This document shows, piece after piece, positions 62,556 to 64,000 of a stretch of 64,000 bases of DNA. Numbering within the stretch: the stretch's first letter is position 1; every line of letters starts with the position of its first letter. The notes under the pieces were generated by a model. That model did not search any database. It was not told where the DNA came from and worked only from the letters and a program-made list of their open reading frames with translations. Source of the DNA: CAVRUD01 sp963849635 (GTDB taxonomy: Bacteria; Chloroflexota; Chloroflexia; Thermomicrobiales; UBA6265); contig CAWKIA010000019.1 in NCBI GenBank assembly GCA_963849635.1, forward strand, positions 62,001 to 126,000, given 5' to 3'. The position numbers and the translations under genes were made by a program.

Positions 62556-63314
62556 ATGTGCCACGAGACGTGTCCGGCGCCGGTGTCAGGTGGAGCGGGG
62601 ATCGACGAGGCGTGGGTCGAGACGCCAGGCGCTGGGCGGACGATTCCGGGGTTCTTCGCGAAACCTGAGGCCGAGGCAAAGGGGGCGGTGGTGATCGCCC
62701 ACGACATCCACGGCGCAAATCCGTTCTACCAGGATCTGGCGCGGCGGCTGGCCGGTGCGGGGTATGCGGCGCTCTTGCCAGATCTCTACGCGCGGCAGGG
62801 ACCGGCGCCTGATACCAGTCGGGAGACGTCTCGGGCACGGGGTGGCAAGCTGGTCCAGAGCGAGGCTGTGGAGGATTTGGCCGGCGCCTTCGGCTGGCTG
62901 CGGGAGCAGCCGGGACTGGGCACGGGCGTCGGAGTGGTCGGGTTCTGCATGGGCGGGACGCTGGCTATGCTGGTGGCGGCCGAGGAATCGGGCCCTGATG
63001 CGTCCGTGTCCTTCTACGGATTCCCTGGCAACGAGCCGACTGAGCTGCGCCCGCGAGTGCCGCTCGCGGAGGCGAGTTCGCTCCGGGTGCCATTCCTCGG
63101 GATTTGGGGCGATCAAGACGCCGGAGTGGGGATGGACAAGGTCGAGGCCTACCGGGCTGCCCTGGCCGAGGCGGACCGTCAGTTCGAGTTCGTGGTCTAC
63201 CCTGGTCCGGGCCACGCGTTCTTAACGTTTGATCCCGATGCCGACTGGTACGCAGAAGCGCAAGATGCCTGGACGCGGACGCTGGCGTTCTTCGAGGCGG
63301 AGCTGGCCGGGTGA
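62556..63314 (+). CDS. Dienelactone hydrolase-family protein, 252 aa
   Basis: An alpha/beta hydrolase with Cys nucleophile: GFCMGG (about residues 130-135), Asp in WGDQDAG and His in GPGHAFLTF. The family hydrolyses dienelactones in chlorocatechol breakdown and other lactones or esters. GAGGAGGG precedes the ATG. The stop overlaps the GTG of the HD gene (GTGA), so they are coupled. Confidence 0.88.
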   Translation: MCHETCPAPVSGGAGIDEAWVETPGAGRTIPGFFAKPEAEAKGAVVIAHDIHGANPFYQDLARRLAGAGYAALLPDLYARQGPAPDTSRETSRARGGKLVQSEAVEDLAGAFGWLREQPGLGTGVGVVGFCMGGTLAMLVAAEESGPDASVSFYGFPGNEPTELRPRVPLAEASSLRVPFLGIWGDQDAGVGMDKVEAYRAALAEADRQFEFVVYPGPGHAFLTFDPDADWYAEAQDAWTRTLAFFEAELAG

Positions 63315-63997
63315 CGGAGGAGCAGTCGCCGGCCTGGCGGGCGCGTGAGGCGGCCGGTTTGGCTCGGTTCATCCACCGGGCGGGCGGGTTGAAGGCGACG
63401 CCGCGGACCGGCTGGCTGGATCGGGGGATCCCGGAGATCGAGACGGAGTCGGTCGCGGATCACACTTTTCGGACGGCTTTGCTGGCCTGGCTGGTGGCGA
63501 CGGATGACCCGGAGCTGGATGCGAACCGGGTGCTGGCGATGGCGCTGTTGCACGACCTCGCCGAAGCCGTGACCGGCGATCTGCCCCCGTACGATCCGGA
63601 AGAGATGCCCGCTGAAGATGATCCTGAGGCGCTGAAGGCGTTTCTGGACCGGCGTCACGTACGGTCCGAAGAGCGCAAGTTGGCCAAGCAGGCGGCCGAA
63701 CATGAGGCGATGATCGATCTGGTCGCGGATCTGCCGCCCGCGACCGCCGCGCGATTGGCGGAGTTGTGGGCGGAGCTGGAGGCGGGAGAGAGCGCCGAGG
63801 CGCGCTTCGTCAAGCAGGCGGACAAGGTCGAGACCTATCTGCAATCGCGCGAGTACGCGGCGGCGGAGCCGGACCGATCGGTGGCATCGTTCGCGGCGGA
63901 GGTAGCGTCGGTGATTACGGCGCCGGGATTGGTTGAGCTGCGCGATGCCATTTCGGAACTGGATGTGAAGGGGGCAGGGCACGGAGAGTCCGCCTAG
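63311..63997 (+). CDS. HD-domain phosphohydrolase, YfbR-like 5'-nucleotidase, 228 aa
   Basis: A metal-dependent phosphohydrolase. Metal residues are seen in ESVADHTFRTALL, ALLHDLAEAVTGD (HD pair) and FVKQADKVETYLQ. The family includes YfbR, a 5'-deoxynucleotidase. The GTG start overlaps the dienelactone hydrolase stop. The gene ends three bases before the window edge. Confidence 0.88.
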   Translation: MTEEQSPAWRAREAAGLARFIHRAGGLKATPRTGWLDRGIPEIETESVADHTFRTALLAWLVATDDPELDANRVLAMALLHDLAEAVTGDLPPYDPEEMPAEDDPEALKAFLDRRHVRSEERKLAKQAAEHEAMIDLVADLPPATAARLAELWAELEAGESAEARFVKQADKVETYLQSREYAAAEPDRSVASFAAEVASVITAPGLVELRDAISELDVKGAGHGESA

Positions 63998-64000
63998 AGC

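Noticed and set aside
1..64000. CRISPR arrays, rRNA and tRNA genes
   Set aside because: I found no array of direct repeats with spacers and no cloverleaf or rRNA core sequence. A TTCGAGTCC near 5371 lacks the other tRNA arms.

Overview
The window is a GC-rich, gene-dense bacterial chromosome segment with about 50 protein genes and no rRNA or tRNA that I can see. Many starts are GTG, and secreted proteins carry strings of SH3b repeats. These traits, with lipoproteins and ParA/ParB, GNAT, citrate synthase and HtrA proteins of a recognisable style, suggest Chloroflexota, probably the Thermomicrobia. That placement is inference from gene style; no marker gene here settles it.

Region 0-30 kb is mostly orderly. 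It holds parA-parB, secreted and lipoprotein genes, a GNAT plus enolase-superfamily pair that resembles an N-succinyl amino acid racemase module, a zinc-ribbon MBL hydrolase, a lipoprotein polysaccharide deacetylase, an HtrA protease, citrate synthase, a TauE/SafE exporter, a membrane-anchored sulfite-oxidase-like enzyme, a GT39-like glycosyltransferase, aroA, a beta-lactamase-like hydrolase, and an unusual 916-residue tyrosinase fused to a von Willebrand A domain.

Region 30-36.8 kb is an accessory patch. A DUF2891 gene is cut in two by a 5.68-kb insert bounded by a 9-bp direct repeat (30212-30220 and 35901-35909). The insert carries a comM fragment, a PQQ-type beta-propeller protein, a secreted zincin-like protein, a broken GMC oxidoreductase and a PHP-domain protein. 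No recombinase is recognisable in it.

Region 37-50 kb has an SH3b/M23 endopeptidase, a STAND-type regulator, a coupled methyltransferase and PaaK-like ligase pair, pyruvate phosphate dikinase (frameshifted) and an SH3b/transglycosylase (frameshifted). Region 50-64 kb has a GIY-YIG protein between two REP-like palindromes, an M29 aminopeptidase, a class C beta-lactamase-like gene with an IS701-type element at its stop codon, a SelA-like PLP enzyme, a sugar ABC importer with a ROK regulator, a frameshifted AbrB/RelE-like toxin-antitoxin pair, and a dienelactone hydrolase coupled to an HD phosphohydrolase.

The intergenic space is rich in palindromic repeats of at least four families. Many otherwise intact genes carry single-base frameshifts, several next to short homopolymers, so residual sequencing error should be considered alongside true gene decay. 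Internal deletions in two small genes and the 9-bp-flanked insertion cannot be explained by such errors.
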